Part shown: positions 45,053 through 52,875 of the stretch, piece by piece | How the letters are laid out: each line of letters starts with the position of its first letter | Position numbering within the stretch: the first letter of the stretch is position 1 | Source of the DNA: Acidimicrobiia bacterium | GTDB lineage: Bacteria; Actinomycetota; Acidimicrobiia; Acidimicrobiales; Poriferisodalaceae | Reading direction: 5' to 3' | Length of the DNA: 64,000 nt | NCBI GenBank assembly: GCA_012960315.1 | Contig: DUBN01000059.1 | Span: 22,151 to 86,150 of the forward strand | Program-made: the position numbers and the translations under genes | The notes under the pieces: model-generated | Databases searched by the model: none | Told to the model about the DNA's origin: nothing | What the model saw: the letters and a program-made list of their open reading frames with translations, nothing else

Positions 45053-46237
45053 TTAGCGGCGACAGTAGGTCTCGGCGCGGCGGATAATTCCGGTCGTGAC
45101 GTCATCGACGAACTCGAAGTCGAAGCATTCGTCTCCATTTGCGATGTAGGTCACCGACCGGGTGACGGCGTCAAATTCGTATTCCATGTGGTTCTTGCCG
45201 TAGTCGTCGGTGTAGAGGGCCGTAATTTCGATCTCTTTGGGTGTGCCCCGCTCTATGTCTCGGATTGGAGGAGCGTGGGGTTGCAGGTTTGTGTCGAAAT
45301 CACCGCGAAAACAGCCATTCACGTACGGGTATTCTTCGGTGGCGAAGTACCGGTAGTCCTCGACTGTCGCGCCAAGACCACCACATTCGTCGAGTTCGGC
45401 ATCGTCAGGCATGGCAGCGTTGGCATAGATGGGATAGCCATCCATGGCGTAAGCGACGATGCCACGGAAGTCTCCGTCGTTGGCGATTCGATCTCCTCCA
45501 AGGCAGTTCGGTGCAATGTGGTAGTGGTAGTCGTCACCTCGACCGGAATGGCCTCCGCAGTGGTCAAGTTCACCGATCAGGTAAGGGTCAGTGGTGAGTG
45601 AATAAACCCCACTTTGTTGCGTCGGGTTGAAGATCATCACGCCGTTGATCGCCACCGCAATAGGGCCACGACCAGTCGTTTGCGATGTCGTCTCATAAAA
45701 TTCTGGGTGTAGCGGAATCGCCCACGAGTTAACTGCGTAGAACACCTGCGGGAGTGGCACCTGGCCGTTCCAGGTGGTGATACCGACCATCATCTCGTGA
45801 TCAGCGAGGTTGTCGGTTTCGATGTAAAGGAACCTGTCATCACAGGACATGTCAACCGGGTCGACGTATGGAGCGAACGCGACGTCTCGTTCAAGGCACC
45901 CTTCGATCGGAACGTAGTTCGTTCCCAGGGAACGATCGTTGACCGCTTTATCGACATCGGTCGTTGTTTCCGTCTCGTCGCTTTCGACCTCAGGGACGGC
46001 TGTGGTGCTCCCACGAGCCGCCGTAGTAGTAGTTCGCGTCGCTGACGTGGTTGTCGCCTCGGCGGACAACGTCAAGCCAGCCGCAGGCTGCGCTGTGGTC
46101 GCTATTGACTCTTGTTGTGGTTCTTTGAGTTCTTGTATTTGTTCCTCAAGGACTTTTGTCTGAAATGAACTCGAGCGGCCGCACCCTGAACCCGCCAACA
46201 ACAAAGCAACAAAGGCCGCTGTGTAACGTATCAACAA
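45053..46237 (-). CDS. YHYH-domain lipoprotein
   Basis: A 394-residue exported protein. Signal peptide and lipobox (LLLAGSGCGRSS) are followed by a long Thr/Glu-rich linker. The YHYH motif occurs in GRGDDYHYHIAPNC and is followed by GIVAYAMDGYPIYANA and ECGGLGATVEDYRYF. The domain is found in marine bacteria and algae and its function is unknown; the His and Cys residues suggest metal binding. It stands alone between RidA and the decayed tRNA segment. Confidence 0.82.
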   Translation of the reverse strand: MLIRYTAAFVALLLAGSGCGRSSSFQTKVLEEQIQELKEPQQESIATTAQPAAGLTLSAEATTTSATRTTTTAARGSTTAVPEVESDETETTTDVDKAVNDRSLGTNYVPIEGCLERDVAFAPYVDPVDMSCDDRFLYIETDNLADHEMMVGITTWNGQVPLPQVFYAVNSWAIPLHPEFYETTSQTTGRGPIAVAINGVMIFNPTQQSGVYSLTTDPYLIGELDHCGGHSGRGDDYHYHIAPNCLGGDRIANDGDFRGIVAYAMDGYPIYANAAMPDDAELDECGGLGATVEDYRYFATEEYPYVNGCFRGDFDTNLQPHAPPIRDIERGTPKEIEITALYTDDYGKNHMEYEFDAVTRSVTYIANGDECFDFEFVDDVTTGIIRRAETYCRR

Positions 46238-46286
46238 AGTCTGTCAGCCCCTCTCCATTGAGAGCGCTTCAGAACAGGGACTTTGT

Positions 46287-46328
46287 TTGTTGGGAAGTAA
46301 GGTTTTGGACCTGCGACCCGTTGCTCCC
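46287..46328 (-). other. Decayed 3' fragment of tRNA-Pro; possible left attachment site
   Basis: These 42 bases match 34 of 42 positions of the tRNA-Pro fragment at 63191-63232, in the same orientation, including GGGAAG, ACCTGCGACCC and TGCTCCC. The next seven bases (TGTTCGC) match again after 14 bases missing from this copy. It lies between the YHYH gene and the enoyl-CoA hydratase gene. Confidence 0.55.
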
Positions 46329-46343
46329 TGTTCGCGAACTTGT

Positions 46344-47126
46344 TTAGTTGTCTCTGAAGTTTGGTTCGCGCTTTTCTTGGAAGGCGCTCACCGCTTCTTT
46401 CGCGTCTTTGGTGTTCATGGTGGCGAATTCCATGCTCAATGAGAGCGGCAAAATCATGTTCGACATGAACCGCATGTAGTTATTAACTGGCACTTTCGAC
46501 GCCATGATGGCTTTTAGCGGCCCGGCGGCGAGTTGTTCCGCTTTTTCTAATGCTGTTGCCATAATTTGGTCATCTTCAGACAAGAAGTTGACGAGACCCA
46601 TATCGAAAAGGTCTTGACCGGTGACTCGATCACCACTCATCAAAAACCATTTGGCTCTGTTGACTCCCATGAGCAGTGGCCAGATGACCCCACCGCCATC
46701 ACCAGCGCCTATTCCCATTTTGACATGGGTGTCTGCGAACACGCTTGTGGGTCCCGCTACAACAACATCACATAAGAGTGACACTGTGGCACCGAGTCCC
46801 ATGGCGTATCCCTGGACAGCCGAGATGATCGGTTTATGCATCTCAAGTAAATGGTCAACGATTTGGCGCGCTTCTTCCGCCGTGGGTGCGTCGCCTGGGG
46901 AATCTCCTCCGAAGTCACCTCCCGCGCAAAAAGCTCTGCCCTCGCCGGCTAAGACCACCACCCTGGTATCTCGGTCTAAGTCAGCGTCTCTGCTAAAGGT
47001 GCTTAGTTCCTTATGCATCACTCCGTTCACAGCGTTAAGACGTTCAGGGCGGTTCAGGGTCACCACCGTGACCCCAGAGTCACTTTTTTCAATGCGCATT
47101 GATTCGTACTTTTCTTGGATCAACAT
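46344..47126 (-). CDS. Enoyl-CoA hydratase/isomerase family protein
   Basis: A 260-residue crotonase-fold enzyme: TLNRPERLNAVN, oxyanion hole AFCAGGDFGG, and SAVQGYAMGLGATVSLLCD. Both Glu positions of the classical hydratase are altered or unclear, so hydratase, isomerase or a related reaction are all possible. ATG 47126 has GGAGG six bases upstream; an ATG nine codons later is also plausible. First gene of the putative island. Confidence 0.85.
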   Translation of the reverse strand: MLIQEKYESMRIEKSDSGVTVVTLNRPERLNAVNGVMHKELSTFSRDADLDRDTRVVVLAGEGRAFCAGGDFGGDSPGDAPTAEEARQIVDHLLEMHKPIISAVQGYAMGLGATVSLLCDVVVAGPTSVFADTHVKMGIGAGDGGGVIWPLLMGVNRAKWFLMSGDRVTGQDLFDMGLVNFLSEDDQIMATALEKAEQLAAGPLKAIMASKVPVNNYMRFMSNMILPLSLSMEFATMNTKDAKEAVSAFQEKREPNFRDN

Positions 47127-47347
47127 GTTGACCTCCAGGTTCGTAATCCTTAGGAGTGGCACCCCACCGGGCGTAGTTTCGCGTAACGGACAGCACCGCA
47201 CAGAAAAGACCTCTGGAAAGTTCTTTCTGTTTTCGGGAAACGCAACTACTTAAACGACCAGACGAACCCTGAGCAATTCCGAAGAACTGACCAAGATCAG
47301 GCGGAGTAACATCTCAACGCGGTTACAGCAACTGTCTGGAGGTTGGC

Positions 47348-47761
47348 ATGGCTCAGGTCAGGGGGGCGCGCTCTTCCAACCCAGCTGCTCCCAACGACGG
47401 TCGCATTTTTCCGGCCAAAGCAAAGGGCTCACGACCGACGTACTTTGATGACGAAGGGGCATCAGACGCGATGGTGCAGGTCGTGACCTCTCTCGCCGCA
47501 GAGGTCTGGGCCCTTACGGAGCGAATCCAAACCTTAGAGAAAGTTCTTGCCGAGAAGGACCTTATTGAAGATGGTCTTATAACGGCGTACGAACTCAGTG
47601 AACTTGATGAACAACAACGACTAGAAGATGCAGCAGCCTTTGTAGCTCGCATTTTTCGGGTGTTGGAAGAGATGCGCGAAGAAATCGTGAATGAGGAGTC
47701 TCCCGAATCATATTTAGAAGTCGTTGATCGGGCCTTTTCTGAACTTAGAAAGGAATCATGA
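47348..47761 (+). CDS. Hypothetical coiled-coil protein
   Basis: 137 residues: a basic, Pro-rich N-terminal third followed by a long charged helix (VWALTERIQTLEKVLAEKD and later RVLEEMREEIVNEE). I do not recognise a family. Its stop overlaps the methyltransferase start by four bases (ATGA), so the two are translated together and may interact. GGAGG lies six bases before ATG 47348. The 221 bases upstream hold nothing recognisable. Confidence 0.65.
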   Translation: MAQVRGARSSNPAAPNDGRIFPAKAKGSRPTYFDDEGASDAMVQVVTSLAAEVWALTERIQTLEKVLAEKDLIEDGLITAYELSELDEQQRLEDAAAFVARIFRVLEEMREEIVNEESPESYLEVVDRAFSELRKES

Positions 47762-48888
47762 CGCAGCAAGCTCATGCCATGCTCCCGAAGGAAAACGACT
47801 TTGAACGGTCGCGAGGACGCTTCGTACAGGCACTCAAAACCCATATTGCTGGCAGAGTCACACCAGGGGTTCGCGAGTTATATGAACACCAAGCAGCTGC
47901 TGCATGGGAAAAACAACACGGACAAGCACCCCAAAATCGGCATGAGGTTCGGCAGTCTCTTAGCAAGATCGGGTACTACCGTCTGTGGAGTTCATTGCGC
48001 CGCACGAGCCAACATCTTCTTTGGTCGACGGTTGCTGATTGCATCGAACGACAAGCGACAGAATTGAGCGAGGCAGCAAGGATCGAAGATCCACGCGGGT
48101 CGCTTCTTCTCGACCCGGATCTCGAGTTGCCCTGGTACCAGTGGGATGTTGATATACATGCCATGCCCGGCGGTTACCGCGGCGAATACGGCGACAACGA
48201 CGTTTCCGTTGGCGCCCTTTATGATCGAGGCGTCTATCTGTATGCAATGGGCCAGATGGGCGCCTTGAACGATGACTACGGGCGTTCCATCATCGACAAC
48301 TACCTTTCAGCCGAACATCCAACGTTTTCCCCAAATGAGATCTTGGATATGGGTTGCACGGTCGGCCACGCAACCCTTCCTTACGCCCAAGCTTTTCCAG
48401 CAGCGGAAGTTCACGCCATAGATCTGGGTGCTCCGGTACTCCGGTACGGACATGCTCGAGCCGAGGCACTCGGTGCCAAGGTTCATTTTTCGCAACAAAA
48501 TTGTGAAGACACTAGCTTCCCCGACGAGAAGTTCGATTTGATCGTTAGCCACATAGTTCTGCATGAACTCCCGCCCGAGGCTTTGCGTCGGACGTTCGCT
48601 GAATGTCATCGACTACTCAAACCTGGGGGCCTCATGATTCACGCAGACTTCCCCGGATACGAAGGCGTCGATCATCTGTCCCAGTCAATGATTGACTGGG
48701 ACACCTACAACAACCATGAGCCTTTCTGGGGACCAATGAGAGACATGGACCTCGTCGCTGAAAGCGCTAGGACCGGGTTTACCTCCGCAAACGTGAGATC
48801 GGTCATTGTCCCCACCGGCCGCATCTTACAAAGTGGCAAGAAACAACAAACGGGCCAACTCTGGTTGTTAGTCGGTCAGAAGATATAG
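47758..48888 (+). CDS. Class I SAM-dependent methyltransferase
   Basis: 376 residues. A helical N-terminal domain of about 190 residues precedes the Rossmann methyltransferase: motif I ILDMGCTVGHAT, motif II VHAIDLGAP, motif IV DLIVSHIVLHELPP and motif VI LLKPGGLMIHADFPG. The N-terminal domain is unusual and probably binds substrate or the coiled-coil partner encoded just upstream. The substrate is unknown; natural-product or quinone methylation are options. Confidence 0.85.
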   Translation: MTQQAHAMLPKENDFERSRGRFVQALKTHIAGRVTPGVRELYEHQAAAAWEKQHGQAPQNRHEVRQSLSKIGYYRLWSSLRRTSQHLLWSTVADCIERQATELSEAARIEDPRGSLLLDPDLELPWYQWDVDIHAMPGGYRGEYGDNDVSVGALYDRGVYLYAMGQMGALNDDYGRSIIDNYLSAEHPTFSPNEILDMGCTVGHATLPYAQAFPAAEVHAIDLGAPVLRYGHARAEALGAKVHFSQQNCEDTSFPDEKFDLIVSHIVLHELPPEALRRTFAECHRLLKPGGLMIHADFPGYEGVDHLSQSMIDWDTYNNHEPFWGPMRDMDLVAESARTGFTSANVRSVIVPTGRILQSGKKQQTGQLWLLVGQKI

Positions 48889-48963
48889 ATCTTGGCGCCT
48901 CGATCACCCTCGATAGAACTTGAAGCCCCGAGGTGTAGATAAGCGCAGGCGCTGCTTAGTTAT

Positions 48964-49410
48964 CTAGCCATAGCAGTAGCCACTCGTATCGACTGCGCCA
49001 GCGGGTAACACCTGAGGCGTATCTTCGTTACCGTAACCCGCGCCGTCCACGACACCTTCAGTGAAGAAGGTCTCCCACATCTCTCCATTGGGGCCTACCA
49101 CCCATGATTTATGTTGCAGTTGGTAGCCACAAATCAGGTCATTTTGGTCAGTTCGCTCGAGACCGCTGTTATCGAAGTGCGTTCGCATCTGTTCTAGTTC
49201 TTCTGGGCTCGTTACTTGAATACCGAAGTGAGCCTCGCCAGCCTTTCCTTCTCCATGGATGTCGATGGAAAAGTTCATTAGTGGGTCGTCAAGCATCCAC
49301 TTGGCATAGTCGGCTCGCACGAGGCTGGGTTCGGTACCAAAGAGGCGACTGTAGAACCCCATAGCCGTGTCGATATCTTCGACCTTGAGGCCTACATGAA
49401 TGCGTTTCAC
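48964..49410 (-). CDS. VOC/glyoxalase-fold protein of the ArsI/CadI type
   Basis: 148 residues of the vicinal-oxygen-chelate fold. HVGLKVEDIDTAMGFYSRLFG, DYAKWMLDDPLMNFSI and the C-terminal WVVGPNGEMWETFF follow the ArsI/CadI family. ArsI C-As lyase needs a vicinal Cys pair in the loop before the last strand; here the loop reads LICGYQL, with one Cys, so arsenic chemistry is doubtful. GTG start. Function unknown. Confidence 0.75.
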   Translation of the reverse strand: MKRIHVGLKVEDIDTAMGFYSRLFGTEPSLVRADYAKWMLDDPLMNFSIDIHGEGKAGEAHFGIQVTSPEELEQMRTHFDNSGLERTDQNDLICGYQLQHKSWVVGPNGEMWETFFTEGVVDGAGYGNEDTPQVLPAGAVDTSGYCYG

Positions 49411-49550
49411 CTAGTGGATCGTACAGTCGATATCGACGCCCATCGGAGATGACAAGCGCTGTATAGCGAGGGAATCTAGTTCGCAATCTCGAAAGGTGCC
49501 CCTAGGTGTGTATCCACAGGTATCGACTCGGGCCGACTGAACGAACGTCC

Positions 49551-49679
49551 TCAGCTTTGTTCGGAAATTTCGCTTTGCTCGTCAGCAGATTCTTTTATAG
49601 GCGAAGCTTTGTCTTTGTTTCGCTTGGCAAGTCGCATGGATGACCATCCAGCTACAGCAGCAGTTAGCACTCAGAGCAT
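49551..49679 (-). pseudogene. Small reading frame broken by an early stop codon
   Basis: GGAGG (49688-49692) precedes ATG 49679, but codon 3 is TGA; the frame then continues for 39 codons with a hydrophobic, then basic, then acidic sequence (LTAAVAGWSSMRLAKRNKDK). It reads like a small membrane-anchored protein whose third codon changed from TGG to TGA. A restart at GTG 49670 is possible. This is all I see in the 388 bases from 49411 to 49798. Confidence 0.3.
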
Positions 49680-49798
49680 GTCAACGTCCTCCAAAGGAGA
49701 GTCTACGACGGCGCTCACACGTGTAGACACAGGGCTATAGGTCTTAGTCGAAGGTGTGAACCTTTCGGGCATGCACTTTGAGGAGCTTCTTACGTTCC

Positions 49799-50971
49799 TC
49801 AGAGATGACTGTTAGATGACACCTCAGAAATCGGCGTCATATGTTCTTTCAAAATGCTGTGGAACATTCCCAAAGCTGGCTCGTTGGCACCCACGTTGAT
49901 CGACGGAAATGCTCCAGAGCTGAGGCCGCGTTGCACACCTGTCATCGCAATAAAGTCTTCGTTGACAACCGTGTCCACTGTGAGCTTCCAATTTTTCTCC
50001 CAATATTGCTGGTCGGCCCCACTTATGGAGCCCTGAGGAATATAAAAGTCGAGATCACAAACCGACTGCGAAGGGTCAGTTGGGTGAGGTGTAATTCGCC
50101 AAGTTTCGACATGATCGACTTGCATCACGAAAACTGTTGCTGGAAACAACACGTAGACCAGGGCGCTGTGTGGCACGAGATCCCATTGGTTGGGATCGAT
50201 TTCTGCCAGGTCCAGCAAACTTTTTCGAGGTAAGACTTCACGGATATGAGGACCAGAACGTTCAACGTGGCAGAGGTTCGAGATGAAGATCGGTCCAACG
50301 GTGTCGCGGTGAAGAGAAGCAAAATGGTACGGCTCAAGGAATGTATCGATAACGAGCTTCCAGTTCATTTCTAATTCGAAGTGGTGTGTGCGCCAATGCT
50401 CGTAGCCGTCGAGGTCGAAGCTGGTGAAGTCATCTAATAATGAGCCGAGGCTGGGCGTGCAAGTCGCCTCGTCGTTGATCGAAGGAGTTACCCAGATAAG
50501 GCCATCTCCTTCGTGAATCGGCAGCCGTCTGAGACCATTTTGTGGGAGTTCTATCTCGGGAAACGATTCTTTGTCAGGGATGCCCACCAAAGATCCTTCA
50601 AGGTCATATGACCAAGCGTGGTAGGGGCAAACGAGGCGCATGGAACACGATCTTTCCTCTGGCATTACCTGCGCGGATCGGTGTTTACAGACATTTAGAA
50701 AAGCATTCGCTCCCCCAGTTGAATCTCGCGTCAGGAGGACATCAAGTCCACCGCACTCGCGAGTGAGTGTGTCGCCGGCATTCGGTAGGTCGGCGCTAAG
50801 GGCGATTGCTTGAGGCAGCGAGTTAAAGAGACGTCGATGCTCGGTCTCCAGATATTTCGTATTGCAATAAGTGTCGGCTTCAACTTTTAAATGCTCTGTT
50901 CGCCAAGGCTCCTTAGCTGAAGCCTTCTGCAGCAAGGTTTCAATTATCGGTCGGGCAGTTGAATTCAGCAC
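49799..50971 (-). CDS. Rieske-type aromatic-ring-hydroxylating dioxygenase, alpha-subunit family
   Basis: 390 residues. The Rieske [2Fe-2S] motif has Cys95-x-His97 (NVCKHRSA) and Cys115-x2-His118 (VCPYHAW). The mononuclear iron site follows in NWKLVIDTFLEPYHFASLHRD (His216, His221), with an acidic third ligand expected near NEDFIAMTG. Such enzymes hydroxylate or demethylate aromatic or other rings. No beta subunit, ferredoxin or reductase gene is nearby, so it resembles one-component-alpha, VanA- or choline-type oxygenases that borrow electrons. GTG start. Confidence 0.9.
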   Translation of the reverse strand: MLNSTARPIIETLLQKASAKEPWRTEHLKVEADTYCNTKYLETEHRRLFNSLPQAIALSADLPNAGDTLTRECGGLDVLLTRDSTGGANAFLNVCKHRSAQVMPEERSCSMRLVCPYHAWSYDLEGSLVGIPDKESFPEIELPQNGLRRLPIHEGDGLIWVTPSINDEATCTPSLGSLLDDFTSFDLDGYEHWRTHHFELEMNWKLVIDTFLEPYHFASLHRDTVGPIFISNLCHVERSGPHIREVLPRKSLLDLAEIDPNQWDLVPHSALVYVLFPATVFVMQVDHVETWRITPHPTDPSQSVCDLDFYIPQGSISGADQQYWEKNWKLTVDTVVNEDFIAMTGVQRGLSSGAFPSINVGANEPALGMFHSILKEHMTPISEVSSNSHL

Positions 50972-50999
50972 GGGGACAGACTCTAACCGTTAAGGCCCT

Positions 51000-51042
51000 C
51001 CCCTCGGGGGGTGCCCCTGGTGCCGTGTTCACATGTATAGAT
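51000..51042. repeat. Dispersed intergenic repeat, member 1
   Basis: CCCCTCGGGG hairpin core followed by GTGCCCC and, 20 bases on, CACATGTATAGAT. It lies between the Rieske gene and the next hydrolase gene and is related to members at 51978, 55181 and 56266. Confidence 0.5.
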
Positions 51043-51076
51043 GTGGTCGACTTCACGCTGCAGGTGCAACATCGAC

Positions 51077-51934
51077 TTACCCGCTTGATTCCAGGAACCT
51101 TCCAAGGTCAGACACGAATCGATCTACAGCGTCGGTGTGCACACTGTGCCCTACTCCTTCAATGCGGGTAGACGTCACCTCGCATCCTTTGGCTCGTAAA
51201 TCATCAAGTTCGCTTTCCAGGACAAGCCCACCGAGTTCGGGGACACCGTGCGCTACATGTATCGGGCATCGCACACCTCGAATGGTTTCGTCGAAATCAA
51301 AGGCTGGCACCGAGTCGGCTTCGAAGAAGGTTTTGAAGATCATTGGGTCCATCTGAAGCACCCCGTCACCCATGATTTGTAAGCTCTCATCGGATCGGAC
51401 ATCACCGAAGGTGATTCCCTCTCCAAGGGAAATTGCTGCGATTCGCGCCGCCATTTCAGGTCCCTTTTCATGAGCTGCGAGTGCCTTTTCGAGTTCTCCG
51501 CCGACGCTTTTCAATGCAGCGATGAATGGGCTGACCACATGCCGACTGTTTGCAACGAAGTGGGGTGTTATGTCTTCCAAGTACAGTTCGGTAACAAGAT
51601 CGGGGCTGGTGCCTGCTGTATAGAAGGCTTGGATGCCGCCTTGTGAGTGGCCTACGAGGGTGCTGGGTCCGCTCACGTTTTCCAGGAATTGGCGTGTGTC
51701 TGAAACTTGGCCAACAAACTTTCCGTAGTCGCCGTTGGCTACTCGAGACGAGCGGCCATGGCCGCGATGATCAACTAGGTAAACAGGTCGATCGGTTTGT
51801 AGTAACTCCAGTACTGGCTTCCATGTTTCAGTAGTTGAGGTTGCGCCGCCTAAGAAGACGATCGGGATTCCTTGGCCTTCGCTGTACTCGTAGCCAAGTC
51901 GTATTTCGTCTAGTTGTAATACGCCAACACGCAT
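51077..51934 (-). CDS. Alpha/beta hydrolase
   Basis: 285 residues. The oxyanion strand is VFLGGATST, the nucleophile elbow VGHSQGGIQAF, and His occurs in IEGVGHSVHTD near the C-terminus. VYLVDHRGHGRSSR is typical of haloalkane-dehalogenase/C-C-hydrolase relatives. Position between a Rieske oxygenase and other catabolic genes fits cleavage of a ring-fission product or ester. ATG 51934 has GGAG six bases upstream; ATG 51940 is a near alternative. Confidence 0.85.
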   Translation of the reverse strand: MRVGVLQLDEIRLGYEYSEGQGIPIVFLGGATSTTETWKPVLELLQTDRPVYLVDHRGHGRSSRVANGDYGKFVGQVSDTRQFLENVSGPSTLVGHSQGGIQAFYTAGTSPDLVTELYLEDITPHFVANSRHVVSPFIAALKSVGGELEKALAAHEKGPEMAARIAAISLGEGITFGDVRSDESLQIMGDGVLQMDPMIFKTFFEADSVPAFDFDETIRGVRCPIHVAHGVPELGGLVLESELDDLRAKGCEVTSTRIEGVGHSVHTDAVDRFVSDLGRFLESSG

Positions 51935-51977
51935 ATTCATCTCCGCCTCTAAATATGAATCACCGCAATTGTATCTG

Positions 51978-51997
51978 ACCCCTGTGTGGGGTGCCCC
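51978..51997. repeat. Dispersed intergenic repeat, member 2
   Basis: ACCCCTGTGTGGGGT hairpin followed by GCCCC; a block GCGCCACGTCCCCACGTATAAAT lies 20 bases further on. Same family as members 1, 3 and 4. Confidence 0.5.
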
Positions 51998-52040
51998 GAG
52001 CGTAATAACCACCTAACAGCGCCACGTCCCCACGTATAAA

Positions 52041-52074
52041 TGCTGCCTGTGCTCTGCTTCAACCACAGGCAGCA
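52041..52074 (-). terminator. Terminator hairpin at the end of the coiled-coil gene
   Basis: An 11-bp perfect inverted repeat TGCTGCCTGTG / CACAGGCAGCA with a 12-base loop. Reading minus, its left arm covers the last codons of the gene ending at 52059, and TTTAT follows the right arm. No gene for rho is needed to explain it. Confidence 0.65.
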
Positions 52075-52784
52075 TCAAACAAAAAGTTGGCTCCCTGAAA
52101 CTGATTAGCTTCGACAGACGGGTTGAATTGAAACACCCATCGATTTATCGACTCAGCAAAAATAGCTTCGAATCCTTGTCCCCGAGTTCTTCCGAGTCGC
52201 ATCACTATTGACTGGTCTCCTGGGAGGCACACTCCGACCCGTTCACTTAGCTGAACTCCCTCTAGTTCTGGGATATTCAAGTTGTCATAACGGCACGCCC
52301 AAAACGAAGGAATTTCGGCATTTGGGTTACCAGGATCCCAAATTGCGTCTGCGACTGTTGCTGCTCTGCCCCACGAAGAAAGCTGCTGCTGGCACATCAA
52401 GTCGAGGGTCTGAACCCACCCTTGCTCAGCTTCTAAGTTTTCAATTCTTTGACTCGCGAATTCGTAAGCTTCAGCAAGTCGGCGCTCAGTTCGTTCGACT
52501 CGCCCTACACTTTCAGCGGATTGAGTCTCTAGCGTTCGTAATACCGAAGCAAGTTCGTTGGCATACGCCACGATGGCACGCAACTCCTCATTCTTTAGCG
52601 CGCTTTCTAGGCGTTCAATTCGTTGAGATAGTTCGGCTAGCTCATCTTGGTCACCTGAGTTTCCTATCAACATCGCAGCATTCCGTGTGAAGTCGGTGTC
52701 GTCACCACTCGACACGACAACACCAACCACCACCAGGACAGCCATCACCACTACACCGAGCAGTTTTTGCAGATTCTCAGACAC
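52059..52784 (-). CDS. Membrane-anchored coiled-coil protein of unknown function
   Basis: 241 residues. An N-terminal membrane segment (LLGVVVMAVLVVVGVVVS) is followed by about 110 residues of charged helix (ELSQRIERLESALKNEEL, VERTERRLAEAYEFA) and a C-terminal globular part with four Cys. No family recognised. GTG 52784 has AGGGG eight bases upstream. That start region, with its Shine-Dalgarno, is duplicated at 56214-56260 before another gene. Confidence 0.65.
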   Translation of the reverse strand: MSENLQKLLGVVVMAVLVVVGVVVSSGDDTDFTRNAAMLIGNSGDQDELAELSQRIERLESALKNEELRAIVAYANELASVLRTLETQSAESVGRVERTERRLAEAYEFASQRIENLEAEQGWVQTLDLMCQQQLSSWGRAATVADAIWDPGNPNAEIPSFWACRYDNLNIPELEGVQLSERVGVCLPGDQSIVMRLGRTRGQGFEAIFAESINRWVFQFNPSVEANQFQGANFLFDAACG

Positions 52785-52822
52785 CCAAACACCCCTCACA
52801 TACTGACCTCAGAGACTGCAGG
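52777..52822. repeat. Direct repeat copy 1 (gene-start region)
   Basis: The 27-base run starting TCAGACACCCAAACACCCCT is identical to that at 56214. After seven differing bases, AGAGACTGCAGGC matches AGAGACTGTAGGC. It contains the Shine-Dalgarno and GTG start of the coiled-coil gene. Confidence 0.85.
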
Positions 52823-52875
52823 CCCCATCGATGTAGAAAGGCGGCGCGGGGCTGACGTCGAACCCTGCTGTGGGG

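Noticed and set aside
45011..45601. Plus-strand open frame of about 196 codons
   Set aside because: Antisense shadow of the YHYH lipoprotein gene.
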